Below are positions 9,351 through 17,218 of a DNA stretch of 64,000 nt, one piece after another (the first letter of the stretch is position 1; each line of letters opens with the position of its first letter). The stretch is taken from positions 186,001 to 250,000 of the forward strand of contig NZ_JAUQSW010000001.1 of the NCBI RefSeq assembly GCF_030581075.1, in the 5' to 3' direction. Position numbers and translations under genes: made by a program. The notes below the pieces were generated by a model. It saw only the letters and a list, made by a program, of their open reading frames with translations, was not told where the DNA came from and made no database searches. This DNA comes from Hymenobacter cheonanensis (lineage in GTDB: Bacteria; Bacteroidota; Bacteroidia; Cytophagales; Hymenobacteraceae).

Positions 9351-10214
9351 ATGAAAAAACTATTCCTTTTGCTGGCCGCCGCCTTCAGCCTCGGCAGCGC
9401 CAGTGCTCAAACTACCGCCACAGTACTCAGCTGCTGCGCCCGCCCAACTGGCCCCAATGCCACCGAAGCCTTTGCCATGCTAGCTACCGACAAAGACTTC
9501 TCGGGCGGCCACGATGCGCCCCTGCCCTACTCGTATGCAGGCGAAGGCCAGATGATTACCTTTAAAACGACCGATGGCCAGACCGGCCACGCCTTCGAAA
9601 TCAAGAGCGCCAAGCCCAGCAACAAGTACCTGTTCGTCATCCACGAGTGGTGGGGCCTGAATGATTATATTAAGAAAGAGGCCGCCATGTACGCCCAGGA
9701 AATGCCCGGCGTAAACGTGCTGGCCCTCGACCTCTACGACGGCCAGGTAGCCACCACGCCCGAAGAAGCCGGCAAATACATGCAAGGCGTGAAGACCGAG
9801 CGCGCCGCCGCCATCATCAAGGGGGCGCAGCTGTATGCCGGCCCCAAGGCGCAGTTTGCCTCGGTGGGCTGGTGCTTTGGCGGCGGCTGGAGCCTGCAGG
9901 CCGCGCTGCTCGGCGGCAAGCAAACGGTGGGGTGCGTGATGTACTACGGCATGCCCGAAAAAGACGTCGCCAAGCTCAAAACCCTCAACTCCGATGTGCT
10001 AGGCCTCTTTGCCGAGCAAGACAAATGGATTAACCCCGAAGTGGTGAAGCAGTTTGAAAAGGACATGGCCGCTGCCGGCAAGAAAGTTACCGTAAAAGAA
10101 TACCCCGCCGACCACGCCTTTGCCAATCCTTCCAACCCCAAGTACAACAAGGAGCTAGCCACCGATGCGCACCAAAAAGCGCTGGCTTATTTGAAAGCCC
10201 GCCTCAAGGCGTAG
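9351..10214 (+). CDS. Secreted dienelactone hydrolase-family protein
   Basis: Alpha/beta hydrolase of 287 residues with an N-terminal signal peptide (MKKLFLLLAAAFSLGSASAQ). The nucleophile elbow GWCFGGG carries a cysteine near residue 174, as in dienelactone hydrolase. The acid is likely in FAEQDKWI and the histidine in YPADHAFANP, so the Cys-Asp-His triad looks complete. The substrate is not known. The start lies directly behind a terminator, so expression needs readthrough or a promoter inside the upstream gene. A second terminator follows. Confidence 0.9.
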   Translation: MKKLFLLLAAAFSLGSASAQTTATVLSCCARPTGPNATEAFAMLATDKDFSGGHDAPLPYSYAGEGQMITFKTTDGQTGHAFEIKSAKPSNKYLFVIHEWWGLNDYIKKEAAMYAQEMPGVNVLALDLYDGQVATTPEEAGKYMQGVKTERAAAIIKGAQLYAGPKAQFASVGWCFGGGWSLQAALLGGKQTVGCVMYYGMPEKDVAKLKTLNSDVLGLFAEQDKWINPEVVKQFEKDMAAAGKKVTVKEYPADHAFANPSNPKYNKELATDAHQKALAYLKARLKA

Positions 10215-10237
10215 CATCCCGGTTTGTTTTCGCCTGC

Positions 10238-10279
10238 TAAAAAAGTCCCTGCTTCGCACGAAGCAGGGACTTTTTTAGT
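10238..10279. terminator. Bidirectional intrinsic terminator
   Basis: Near-perfect hairpin with A/T-rich flanks: CTAAAAAAGTCCCTGCTTCG pairs with its complement ending at 10279. It lies between the convergent dienelactone hydrolase (+) and hydroxylase-like (-) genes and can serve both strands. Confidence 0.9.
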
Positions 10280-10303
10280 AAGGTGGGGCTAGCAACGGGC
10301 TGG

Positions 10304-11164
10304 CTAGTCCTGCTGGCGCATTCCCGGAATGCGCGCCGCAAAGGCATGGCCGCGCCCATTGAGCGTGGCCGGAGCCGCGGCAAAGGGCAATGGCCGGCCA
10401 GCCAGCGACTGGCGCTGCACTTTCACCAACTGCTGGCGCAGCTGCTGCAGGGCAGCGGCCAGGTCAACCCAGCTTTCGGCCACGTAGTACACCGGCGGGC
10501 CAACCGCCGTGAGGTCGGCTTCGGCCGCAGTGGGCTGGCTTAGCTGCGGCACGGCACTGGCTAGCGGCGCATACGTAGCGGCATCGGCCGCGGCGGCTGC
10601 GTGCAGGTGGCGCGCCGAGGTGAGCAGCGCCACTCCGTAAAATTGCGGCCGCCCGCCCGGGTTAGCCAACAGGCCCCGCTCGAAGGTGGCGCGGGTAAAA
10701 CGCCGTAGCAGCACTGTAGCTGCCGGGGTGGTAGCCAGCTCCCAGGCCTGACCCAGCGCTTGCAGCGCCTGCGCATAGCCCGGCTCCAGCAGCAGCGGCA
10801 CCCGGCCAAACAGGTCAGCAAACAAGTCGGGGCCGCCCGGCGGCTGGTCAAACTCACTGAAGCTGCGCAACCTCGTCACCACCGGCAGCTCGCGCCGGGC
10901 CAGCGCTGCATAGTAAGTAGCCTCGCTCAGGGGCTGACCGGTGGGCAGCAGCGTCCAGCCGGTGCGCTGGCGCACCACCTGGGCTACCTGGGCCAGGTTG
11001 GGCAAGGCATCGCGGCGCAAGCCCAATTCGACCAGGGCGCGGCCGAAGGCAGGGCTAGCCCAGCGGTGCAGCAGCGCCTGCTGGCGGTCGAACAACATCT
11101 TCCAGACCATGCCCGAGGCGGGCGCGGCGGGGTGGTGAGGGCGGGCGAGCAAGTGCAGTGACAT
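10304..11164 (-). CDS. Phenylalanine hydroxylase-like protein lacking iron-binding histidines
   Basis: The 286-residue protein aligns with bacterial biopterin-dependent aromatic amino acid hydroxylases along its whole length: the N-terminal WKMLFDRQQALL, then RTGWTLLPTGQPLSEATYY, then PDLFADLFGRVPLL, then FYGVALLTSARH and VYYVAESW. In active enzymes the iron site reads FHxxFGH. Here residues 115-121 read FADLFGR, so both histidines are replaced (by Ala116 and Arg121). The third ligand, Glu162 in TFERGL, seems retained. The protein should therefore not bind iron normally, and is either a pseudoenzyme or has a new function. The reading frame is intact. A leader with a small ORF and a terminator precedes it. 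Confidence 0.8.
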   Translation of the reverse strand: MSLHLLARPHHPAAPASGMVWKMLFDRQQALLHRWASPAFGRALVELGLRRDALPNLAQVAQVVRQRTGWTLLPTGQPLSEATYYAALARRELPVVTRLRSFSEFDQPPGGPDLFADLFGRVPLLLEPGYAQALQALGQAWELATTPAATVLLRRFTRATFERGLLANPGGRPQFYGVALLTSARHLHAAAAADAATYAPLASAVPQLSQPTAAEADLTAVGPPVYYVAESWVDLAAALQQLRQQLVKVQRQSLAGRPLPFAAAPATLNGRGHAFAARIPGMRQQD

Positions 11165-11188
11165 GGCGGTAATGAAAAGGAAACAATC

Positions 11189-11226
11189 AAAAAAAAAGCC
11201 CGATTCCAGAAGTCTGGAATCGGGCT
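11189..11226 (-). terminator. Leader terminator (possible attenuator)
   Basis: On the minus strand AGCCCGATTCCAGA and TCTGGAATCGGGCT form a 12-14 bp stem followed by nine T. It ends about 25 nt before the ATG of the hydroxylase-like gene. A leader segment at 11300-11306 (GGAATCG on this strand) repeats part of the 3' arm and could pair with the 5' arm, CGATTCC, as an antiterminator. It could also simply end transcripts coming from the esterase gene. Confidence 0.75.
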
Positions 11227-11261
11227 GTGAAGCTTAGCTGAACGAGAAGAGCGGTCGCATA

Positions 11262-11363
11262 TTAGTTGCTGAGTGCTCGGGCCAGCTGGCCATGACGCGC
11301 GATTCCGGGGCCCGGTTTGGGTCGGCAATACATCGCGATAATGACTAGGTGCTGGCGGTTCAT
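11262..11363 (-). CDS. Small leader ORF upstream of the hydroxylase-like gene
   Basis: ATG at 11363 opens a 33-codon ORF (MNRQHLVIIAMYCRPKPGPG, then IARHGQLARALSN) ending with TAA at 11262. It begins about 7 nt after a good Bacteroidota promoter and ends before the leader terminator. That position suggests a leader peptide. It has no run of Phe or Tyr codons, so classic aromatic amino acid attenuation is not obvious. It may also be chance. Confidence 0.4.
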   Translation of the reverse strand: MNRQHLVIIAMYCRPKPGPGIARHGQLARALSN

Positions 11364-11370
11364 GTGGTGG

Positions 11371-11400
11371 CAAATATAAGGCCCGGCCTCACATCCACAA
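11371..11400 (-). promoter_or_regulatory. Bacteroidota-type promoter for the leader transcript
   Basis: Minus-strand TTG (11398-11400), 19 nt spacer and TATATTTG (11371-11378) match the group consensus TTTG-N19-21-TAnnTTTG. The transcript would start very near the leader ORF. Confidence 0.7.
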
Positions 11401-11443
11401 GTTTAGAACTGATTTTTGCGGAGATTATGCCCCCCTTGCCCGG

Positions 11444-12664
11444 CTACTTAGCCAGCAGCCAGCGGTAGGCGGGGCCAAACTCGCGCCGCCAGAACCACTC
11501 GGCGTGCCGGCCATCGGCGGGCGCTTTGAAGGCGATGTGGCTAGGGGCCACACCTTTAGCCAGCAGGCCCTGGCGTACTTCGTTCATCAGGGGCACCATG
11601 GTTTCGCTTTCGGCCGGGCCGGCCACGAAGTAAAAGCGGCTGGCTAGCGGCGCGGGCCGGCGCTGCTCGTAGCGCAAAAGCGAGTCCTTGGCAAACCAGA
11701 TGGCGGGCGAGAACACCCCAATCCGCCCAAAAACCTGCGGGTACTTCAGCCCCGCATAAAAGGCGATGAGCCCCCCCATGCTGGAGCCCGCAACGGCCGT
11801 GTGCGCCGCATCGGGCCGGGTGCGGTAGTGTGCATCAATGTAGGGCTTGAGGGTGAGGGCCAGAAAATCAGTGTATTGGTCGCCCTCGCCGCCTTTTTTG
11901 TACTCGGCATTAACCCAGGGCGAATACTCGTCGAGCCGGCGTGCGCCCCCGTTGTCGATGGCCACCACAAGGCAGCCCGTCGGGTCCTGCCCCTCCCTGG
12001 CCAGTCGGTTGAGCGTTTCATCAACGCCCCACTCGCCGGCAAAAGCGGTAGCCTCGTCAAAAATATTCTGGCCATCCTGCAGATACAGCACCGGGTAGCG
12101 CCTGTGCGGGCTGGCCCCGTAGCCGGGCGGCAGGTACAGCCACACGCGGCGGGCGCGCCCCCCTAGCTGCGGCAGCCGGAAAGAGTCGGCCAGTACCCGC
12201 ACATTGGGCGCCCGGGTGTGGGCCTTGGGGCCGGGCGCCGGGGTGCCACCCGGGCGCTGGTCTTGCCAGGCCGCCACCTGAAAGGTAAGCGTAGTAGGCT
12301 CGCCGCTAAACGTAGCCTGCCGGTTGGCCACCGGCTGGTACTGCGCGGTAGCCTCGGCGGCAGCCCACGAGCCCCGCGTAAACTTGAACTCCTGGGGGCC
12401 GCGCACGCTGGCGGGTAGCGTAAGCTGGTAGCTGCCATCGGGTTGGCGGGCCAGCACGCCGCTGGGGTCAGCGGGCTGCCAGCTGTTGAAAGAGCCGGCT
12501 ACGTAGAGCGCCTGGCCCGCTGGGGTGGTGGCCGGCACGGCCGTTATGCGGAGCGTGGTTTGGGCCGAGGCAGCCGGCCCGGCCAGGGCTAGCCCCAGCC
12601 ACAGCCCGCACCAGCGCACTGGCTTCCTGGCGGGGGCGGCATTAGTATCTACCGAGTTGCTCAC
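11444..12664 (-). CDS. Secreted esterase with N-terminal carbohydrate-binding-like domain
   Basis: Predicted periplasmic or secreted alpha/beta hydrolase of the putative-esterase (Fes/EstD) family, about 406 residues. A signal peptide is followed by an Ig-like, CBM20/48-type segment (ALYVAGSFNSWQPADPSGVL). The C-terminal esterase domain has YLPPGYG, YLQDGQNIFDE and the nucleophile elbow GSSMGG. The start is GTG at 12664 and overlaps the stop of the upstream gene by 4 nt (GTGA), so the two are translationally coupled. Its substrate is unknown; the starch-type Sus operon next door makes a sugar ester possible but unproven. Confidence 0.85.
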   Translation of the reverse strand: MSNSVDTNAAPARKPVRWCGLWLGLALAGPAASAQTTLRITAVPATTPAGQALYVAGSFNSWQPADPSGVLARQPDGSYQLTLPASVRGPQEFKFTRGSWAAAEATAQYQPVANRQATFSGEPTTLTFQVAAWQDQRPGGTPAPGPKAHTRAPNVRVLADSFRLPQLGGRARRVWLYLPPGYGASPHRRYPVLYLQDGQNIFDEATAFAGEWGVDETLNRLAREGQDPTGCLVVAIDNGGARRLDEYSPWVNAEYKKGGEGDQYTDFLALTLKPYIDAHYRTRPDAAHTAVAGSSMGGLIAFYAGLKYPQVFGRIGVFSPAIWFAKDSLLRYEQRRPAPLASRFYFVAGPAESETMVPLMNEVRQGLLAKGVAPSHIAFKAPADGRHAEWFWRREFGPAYRWLLAK

Positions 12665-13374
12665 CGAATAACGTCGCCCCCGTTTCCCCGCTCCGATGCG
12701 TCAATCTTACGCAGTGTGTACACGGCCCGCACCGAATCGACCCCGGGCAACGCATTGACGCTAAAGTCAATGCGCGAGCCTTTTTTTTGCGGGCCGCTCA
12801 CAAAATGCCGGTATTCCTCCGCCGACTCGCGCACCACATATAGGTCGCCGGGGCTAGGCACCTTCAGGCGGGCGTAGGTGCTGTGGCCGTCGGGGGCAGT
12901 TTTGCGCTTTTCGCTGTTAGCCAGAATGCTTACGCCGGTGAGGCGGAATTTCTGAGCATCGTTAGTGCCCTTGGGCGGGTCGTAGTTGCCCAGGCCATCA
13001 ATGAATACTTCGCGGCGGGCCACCAGGTCTTCCAGCGACGTGGTTTTGAGCAGCTCCAAGCTTTTCTCGTCCATCAACAGCTGCTGCACGGCGTTGGGAG
13101 GGCCGGTTTGCTGATAAAAAACCAGGACCGGGTCCTTGAGCTTTATGCGGCTGATAACGAGCGGCGGCTTGTCCTCGTCGGCCGCCGCCTCAACCCGCTT
13201 AGCCTCTTCCATGGGAGCGGGCGGGGCGGCTACTTTGGCTCCTGGCCGGCCTTTGGGCGTATTTTTGCCGGGCGCGGGCTTGCCAGGAGTTGGCCGGCGC
13301 GTTTGCGCAGTGGCACTTACAGCTACCACGAGCAGCCACAGACTGAAGGCTAGAGCGTATGGAAATGGCTTCAT
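12661..13374 (-). CDS. Secreted protein of unknown function
   Basis: 237 residues: a signal peptide (MKPFPYALAFSLWLLVVAVS), a Lys/Pro/Gly-rich linker to about residue 55, then a mixed folded region that I do not recognise (ISRIKLKDPVLVFYQQTGPP onward). It is coupled by a 4-nt overlap to the esterase gene, so the two probably work together in the envelope. Confidence 0.75.
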   Translation of the reverse strand: MKPFPYALAFSLWLLVVAVSATAQTRRPTPGKPAPGKNTPKGRPGAKVAAPPAPMEEAKRVEAAADEDKPPLVISRIKLKDPVLVFYQQTGPPNAVQQLLMDEKSLELLKTTSLEDLVARREVFIDGLGNYDPPKGTNDAQKFRLTGVSILANSEKRKTAPDGHSTYARLKVPSPGDLYVVRESAEEYRHFVSGPQKKGSRIDFSVNALPGVDSVRAVYTLRKIDASERGNGGDVIR

Positions 13375-13886
13375 GAAAGGGGGACGAAATCGTTCAAAAG
13401 TACGGAGGGCGTTTGGTAGCTGGCAAGCACCCGGCCTTTTAAGGAGTTACCAACTTATAAACAGGGCGTTTCGGCACCGTTTCAAAATGCGAAAGCTAGC
13501 CTCGGTGGCATCCGTACCTTTGCCTCCCCGGCTTCGAGAAGCGCTTTGCGGTTAGCTACCCGCAATTGCAGCCCGCAAGCGACTTTTTTTTGGCTGATTT
13601 CTCGCGGCTCATGGCCGCTGGCACCAGGTGTGGCTTCGTGCAGGCCGGGTGGCTTCCGCAACCTGCTGGCTGCGCCCATCTTTCATTCAGCAGCAGCCAC
13701 CTTTATCAAATTGTTAAGTATCAATTTTTTGCAAATAGTCCTTCAAGCAGCAGCAAAGCATGAATGCACATTCATAAGCATTGCTATTCTCTGCCTTATC
13801 ATTCCACTTAGGTGAGCGCTACGCCCTGGCGCGGCCTGCTGCGATAGAAATCGGTTTGTGCACACGGATTTCCCAGGCTTGCGAAG
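13375..13886. other. Gene-free region, possible small transcript
   Basis: No convincing protein gene. A TACCTTTG element at 13515-13522 (the promoter -7 form) is followed by a hairpin (CGCTTTGCGG with CCCGCAAGCG, 13542-13581) and eight T at 13584-13591. Together these could define a short RNA of about 65 nt, but no -33 TTG is visible. The rest up to the Sus promoter shows nothing else I can name. Confidence 0.25.
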
Positions 13887-13918
13887 TTGGTTTCTGCCCG
13901 GTAGCTGGCTTATCTTGG
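13887..13918 (+). promoter_or_regulatory. Probable promoter of the Sus operon
   Basis: TTG at 13887-13889, 21-nt spacer, then TATCTTGG at 13911-13918. This is close to TAnnTTTG at the right spacing. Transcription would start near 13925, just upstream of the palindromic operator. Confidence 0.5.
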
Positions 13919-13960
13919 TGTAGATTCTACCCGTTTTTTTAACATTTTCCCTTCCCCTGT

Positions 13961-13976
13961 CTGCAATCGATTGCAG
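13961..13976. promoter_or_regulatory. LacI-type operator
   Basis: Perfect 16-bp palindrome CTGCAATCGATTGCAG with a central CG, the classic form of LacI-family operators of sugar operons. It lies downstream of the predicted start of transcription and 131 bp before susC, consistent with roadblock repression. No LacI-family gene is in the window. Confidence 0.65.
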
Positions 13977-14107
13977 ATGTTTTGCGAAGCTCTTGGCTCT
14001 TTTTACAGGCTGGGCAGCTACTTAAATCAGGAGTCTTTTTTGCTTTAGCTACTCCTTCCACAACTAATTATTTCTATTTCACTTTTCCCCACCCCAGTTT
14101 CAAGTTT

Positions 14108-17100
14108 ATGAAACACCCTTACCTGGTGAAACTACGGTTTCTCCTTTTTGTATTACTCGGCCTCACTGCCTCGCTAGGGGCTTGGGCTCAAGCAGGTACC
14201 GGGACCGTTAACGGACGCGTGACGGACGCGAAGAACGAAGGCATTCCGGGCGTAACGGTACTCATTGATGGCACCTCGGTAGGCGGCTCTACCAACGCCG
14301 ATGGTACGTACACCATTTCGGGGGTGCCGGCTGGTGCCCGCACGCTGGTTATCTCGTTTGTGGGCTACTCTACGGTGCGCCAGCCCGTGACGGTGGTAGC
14401 CGGCCAAACGGCTACCGTACCGGCCCAGCGCCTCAGTGAGAATGCTACGGCCCTCGGCGAGGCGGTGGTAGTAGGCTACGGCACCCAGCGCCGCCAGGAC
14501 GTAACCGGCTCGGTAACAACGGTATCTGACAAGGATTTCGTAAAAGGCCAGGTTACCAACCCCGAGCAGCTGGTGCAGGGCAAAGTAGCCGGCGTGCAGA
14601 TTACGGACGGCGGCGGGGCCCCGGGCTCTACCACTACGGTTCGTATCCGCGGCGGCTCGTCGCTGAACGCCAACAACGACCCGCTGATTGTTATCGACGG
14701 GGTGCCCGTTGACAACAGCCAGGGCAATGGCGTAACCGGGGCTTCCAACCCGCTAGCCCTTATCAACCCCAATGATATCGAGACTTTTACGGTATTGAAG
14801 GACGCCTCGGCTACGGCCATCTACGGCTCGCGCGCTTCCAACGGCGTTATCCTTATTACTACCAAAAAGGGCCTGGCCGGCGAAGCCGTAACGGTGAATG
14901 TAAGCTCGCAAACGTCGCTCTCGCGCCGCTATAACGCACTGCCCGTGCTGTCGGCCGATGAGTTTCGGGCGGCGGTAGCGCAGATTGCGCCCACCAAAGC
15001 CAACCTGCTCGGCACGGCCAGCACCAACTGGCAGGATGAGATTTTCCGCACGGCCATGACCTACGACAACAACCTGAGCCTGACGGGCTCGATTGGCAAG
15101 TCGGTACCGTTCCGCGTGTCGTATGGCAACCTCAACCAGCAGGGTATTCTGATTACCAACCGCCTGATTCGTAACTCGGGCTCTATCAGCCTGACGCCGG
15201 TTTTGCTGGATGACCACCTGCGCATCAACCTGAACGTGAAGGGCTCGGTAACGGACAACAACTTTGCTGATAACGGCACCATTGGTGGGGCAGCGGCATT
15301 CAACCCCACGCTGCCCGTGTACTCGGGCAACTCGGCCTACGGCGGCTACTTCGAGTACCTGCAGAACCCGAGCAACCCCAACAGCCCGCCCCAGCAGAAC
15401 GTACCCTCGAACCCGGTGGCCCAGCTCATGCTGACCCGCGACCGCAGCACGGTACTGCGCAGCATCGGCAACGTTCAGCTCGACTATAAGCTGCACTTCC
15501 TGCCCGACCTGCACGCCAACCTGAACCTGGGCTACGACGTGACGCGCAGCAACGGGGCTAAAAACCAGAGCACCCAACTGGCCAGCACCTATTTTAACAC
15601 GCCTTTCGCGCCCACGGCGGCTACGGCCAACGCCCGCGGCGGCTCGTACACCTTGTATGAGCAGAACCGCCAGAACAAGCTGCTCGAGTTTTACCTCAAC
15701 TACAGCAAGCAGCTGGGCGACCACCGCATCGAATTGCTGGCTGGCTACTCCTACCAGGATTTCCTGACCACTTCGCCGGCTTTTGCTGGCTACCTGGGCC
15801 AGGATGGCAACTACGATGCCAGCGGCCAGCCGCAGCTCATTATCCGCACGCAGGCGCCGGTTAACCCGACCCGCACGCAGTACACCATCCTCTCGTTCTA
15901 CGGCCGCGCCAACTACAACTTCAAGGACCGCTACCTGCTGACCGCTACGCTGCGTAACGACGCTTCGTCGCGCTTCAACCCGGATAACCGCAATGCCTTG
16001 TTCCCGGCCGCCTCTATTGCCTGGCGCATCAAGGGTGAGGACTTCCTGAAGGACAACACCACGTTCTCGGAACTGAAGCTGCGCCTGGGCTACGGCCGCA
16101 CCGGCCAGCAGGACGTGTTCGGCATTGCCGGCGACTACCCGACCATCCCGCGCTATACCCGCAACACCCTGAACGCCCAGTACCTGTTTGGCGGCGTGGC
16201 CTACGACCCCTACTCGCCGCTAGGCTACAACAGCAACCTGAAGTGGGAAACCACCACTACCTACAACGCAGGTATGGATTTCGGTTTCCTCGATGGCCGC
16301 ATCACGGCCTCGGTTGATGCGTACTACCGCAAAACGACCGACCTGCTGAACGGCATTTACCTGGCCGGCGGCACCAACTTCACCAACTACTACGTGTTCA
16401 ACGTGGGCTCGCTGGAAAACCGCGGGGTTGAAGTGAACCTGAACATCAACCCGGTGCGCACCACGGACTTCCGCTGGGACATTAACCTGAACGGCACCTA
16501 TAATAAGAACAAGATTCTGTCGCTCGGGCCGCAGCAGCCCGGCTTTCCGGGCATCGAAACGCAGGGTATCTCGGGCGGCACTGGTACCAACATCGGCATC
16601 TTCTCCGTGGGCCAGCCCTCCTCCACATTCTACGTATCGAAGCAGGTATACGATGCCAACGGCAAGCCCCTCGACGGCGTGTATGTTGACCTCAACGGTG
16701 ATGGCAAAGTAGACAGCAACGACCGCTACTACTACAAGCAGTCGGCCCCCCCAGTTATCCTGGGCTTCAGCTCGAACATGACCTATAAGAAGCTGAACCT
16801 GGCCTTCACGCTGCGTAGCAACATCGGCAACTACGTGTACAACAACATTCAGGCGGGCCAGGGCAACTACTACGGCATCACGGGCTCAAGCTCGTTCCTG
16901 GGCAACGTAACCACCGACGCCCTGTTCACGCAGTTTCCGAACGCCAACGCCACGAACCACTATTCGTCGGACTACTACATCCAGAACGCCTCGTTCCTGC
17001 GTATGCAGAACGCTACGCTCGGCTACAACGTGGGCAAAGTCTTCGGCGACCGCGGGAATCTAAACCTCTCGTTTGCAGTTCAAAATATCTTCGTAATCAC

Positions 17101-17200
17101 GAAATACACGGGCCTCGACCCCGAGATTGCAAATGGGGTTGACAACAACACGTACCCCCGCCCGCGCACCTATACCTTTGGCTTGAACCTGAACATCTAA
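14108..17200 (+). CDS. susC: SusC-type TonB-dependent outer-membrane transporter
   Basis: Outer-membrane porter of 1030 residues for oligosaccharide uptake driven by TonB. After the signal peptide (ends GAWAQ) comes a carboxypeptidase-regulatory-like domain (GRVTDAKNEGIPGVTVLIDG), the TonB box region EAVVVGYGTQ, the plug with VIDGVPVDNSQ, then the barrel ending in a Tyr-rich strand (YTFGLNLNI). I chose the ATG at 14108 because the signal peptide begins there. It is followed after 18 nt by susD. Family resemblance and the SusE partner suggest a starch-like glucan, but specificity cannot be read from sequence. Confidence 0.93.
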   Translation: MKHPYLVKLRFLLFVLLGLTASLGAWAQAGTGTVNGRVTDAKNEGIPGVTVLIDGTSVGGSTNADGTYTISGVPAGARTLVISFVGYSTVRQPVTVVAGQTATVPAQRLSENATALGEAVVVGYGTQRRQDVTGSVTTVSDKDFVKGQVTNPEQLVQGKVAGVQITDGGGAPGSTTTVRIRGGSSLNANNDPLIVIDGVPVDNSQGNGVTGASNPLALINPNDIETFTVLKDASATAIYGSRASNGVILITTKKGLAGEAVTVNVSSQTSLSRRYNALPVLSADEFRAAVAQIAPTKANLLGTASTNWQDEIFRTAMTYDNNLSLTGSIGKSVPFRVSYGNLNQQGILITNRLIRNSGSISLTPVLLDDHLRINLNVKGSVTDNNFADNGTIGGAAAFNPTLPVYSGNSAYGGYFEYLQNPSNPNSPPQQNVPSNPVAQLMLTRDRSTVLRSIGNVQLDYKLHFLPDLHANLNLGYDVTRSNGAKNQSTQLASTYFNTPFAPTAATANARGGSYTLYEQNRQNKLLEFYLNYSKQLGDHRIELLAGYSYQDFLTTSPAFAGYLGQDGNYDASGQPQLIIRTQAPVNPTRTQYTILSFYGRANYNFKDRYLLTATLRNDASSRFNPDNRNALFPAASIAWRIKGEDFLKDNTTFSELKLRLGYGRTGQQDVFGIAGDYPTIPRYTRNTLNAQYLFGGVAYDPYSPLGYNSNLKWETTTTYNAGMDFGFLDGRITASVDAYYRKTTDLLNGIYLAGGTNFTNYYVFNVGSLENRGVEVNLNINPVRTTDFRWDINLNGTYNKNKILSLGPQQPGFPGIETQGISGGTGTNIGIFSVGQPSSTFYVSKQVYDANGKPLDGVYVDLNGDGKVDSNDRYYYKQSAPPVILGFSSNMTYKKLNLAFTLRSNIGNYVYNNIQAGQGNYYGITGSSSFLGNVTTDALFTQFPNANATNHYSSDYYIQNASFLRMQNATLGYNVGKVFGDRGNLNLSFAVQNIFVITKYTGLDPEIANGVDNNTYPRPRTYTFGLNLNI

Positions 17201-17218
17201 GTCATCTCCCACCCAGTC

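Noticed and set aside
14753..15724. Antisense ORFs within susC and susD (also 17951-18907)
   Set aside because: They mirror codon-biased real genes and show no recognisable domains or signals.
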